DNA from: an uncultured Bacilli bacterium
Lineage (GTDB): Bacteria > Bacillota_I > Bacilli_A > RF39 > UBA660
DNA length: 14,664 bases
Direction: 5' to 3'
NCBI GenBank assembly: GCA_934141615.1
Contig: CAKPCM010000026.1
Span: 1-14,664, forward strand
The stretch's first letter is position 1, and every line of letters begins with the position of its first letter. Below, piece by piece: positions 14,507 to 14,664 of this stretch. The notes beneath the pieces were generated by a model. The model searched no databases, was not told where the DNA came from, and worked only from the letters and a program-made list of their open reading frames with translations. Both the position numbers and the translations under genes were made by a program.

Positions 14507-14592
14507 CCTAAAATTCTATAAAAAAACTAAAAATTCCTAAAAATCTATTAAAAAACTAAAATTCTATAAAAAAATTAAAATATAATAAAAAA
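14507..14592. repeat. AT-rich imperfect tandem repeats, about 28 bp
   Basis: Two near-copies begin CCTAAAA and contain CTATnAAAAAACTAAAA (14507-14535 and 14536-14563). A third, degenerate partial copy runs to about 14592. There is no gene in this stretch. They may be replication slippage in AT-rich spacer DNA. Confidence 0.6.
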
Positions 14593-14595
14593 GGG

Positions 14596-14639
14596 GATGT
14601 TAGAAAATAAATGAATTATTTTCTAGACATCTTCTTTTT
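14596..14639. terminator. Large terminator-like hairpin, possibly bidirectional
   Basis: GATGT + TAGAAAATAA (14596-14610) pairs with TTATTTTCTA + ACATC (14616-14625 and 14627-14631): 15 bp with one bulged G and a 5-nt loop. On the plus strand TTCTTTTT follows directly; on the minus strand CCC and then six T follow. It most likely ends a minus-strand gene beyond the right edge and isolates the small peptide gene. Confidence 0.6.
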
Positions 14640-14664
14640 AGATAAAAATAAAAAATAACCCATA

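Noticed and set aside
14507..14592. CRISPR-like array
   Set aside because: Repeats are contiguous, AT-rich and imperfect, with no unique spacers and no cas genes.
14611..14658. 15-codon plus-strand frame starting at the hairpin loop
   Set aside because: The nearest G-rich stretch is about 14 nt away and lies in the stem; the frame is a by-product of the hairpin and AT-rich tail.

Overview
This window is AT-rich (roughly 30% GC by eye) and comes from a low-GC Bacillota genome, probably an uncultured member of the Bacilli / Erysipelotrichales / RF39-like lineages. The evidence is a PolC-type replicase, EzrA, YqzL, a single-chain glycyl-tRNA synthetase under a T-box, a C-minus ribosomal protein S4, and strong AGGAGG or AGGTGA ribosome sites. 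recO and yqzL both end in TGA, so the code is standard and not the Mycoplasma code. The placement is inference. No transposase, tRNA, rRNA or CRISPR array is visible.

Layout, left to right; every protein gene except rpsD is on the minus strand. Bases 1-2701 hold the first 900 codons of polC, cut off just before the polymerase active site. Next come a membrane-anchored, catalytically degenerate polysaccharide-deacetylase-like protein (2774-3619), an unrecognised type II membrane protein (3679-4614) and ezrA (4633-6342); the last two form a cell-division operon. A DUF3419/BtaA-like methyltransferase-fold gene (6426-7277) is divergent from rpsD (7548-8153), with back-to-back promoters. rpsD has a 165-nt leader that folds into a pseudoknot followed by a hairpin masking the ribosome site, as expected for S4 autoregulation.

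The right half carries the conserved block era - yqzL - recO - glyS, read leftwards. yqzL is a 37-codon gene overlapping recO. glyS has its own promoter, which borrows the recO stop codon, and a compact T-box riboswitch. It is followed 12 nt later by a multi-pass membrane protein of unknown function. Upstream of era is a secreted GH25 lysozyme with wall-binding repeats.

The right end (14188-14664) is the least ordinary part. It has a strong plus-strand promoter driving a ~105-nt structured RNA, which runs convergently into a 26-residue hydrophobic peptide gene on the minus strand. That peptide gene has a structured leader containing two mutually exclusive helices. The arrangement resembles a type I toxin-antitoxin pair. 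Beyond it lie AT-rich tandem repeats and a large terminator-like hairpin.

Two genome-style features recur. Four minus-strand terminators hold the stop codon inside the hairpin loop. Several genes use an AGGTGA ribosome site exactly 5 nt from the start codon, which was used here to settle start sites.
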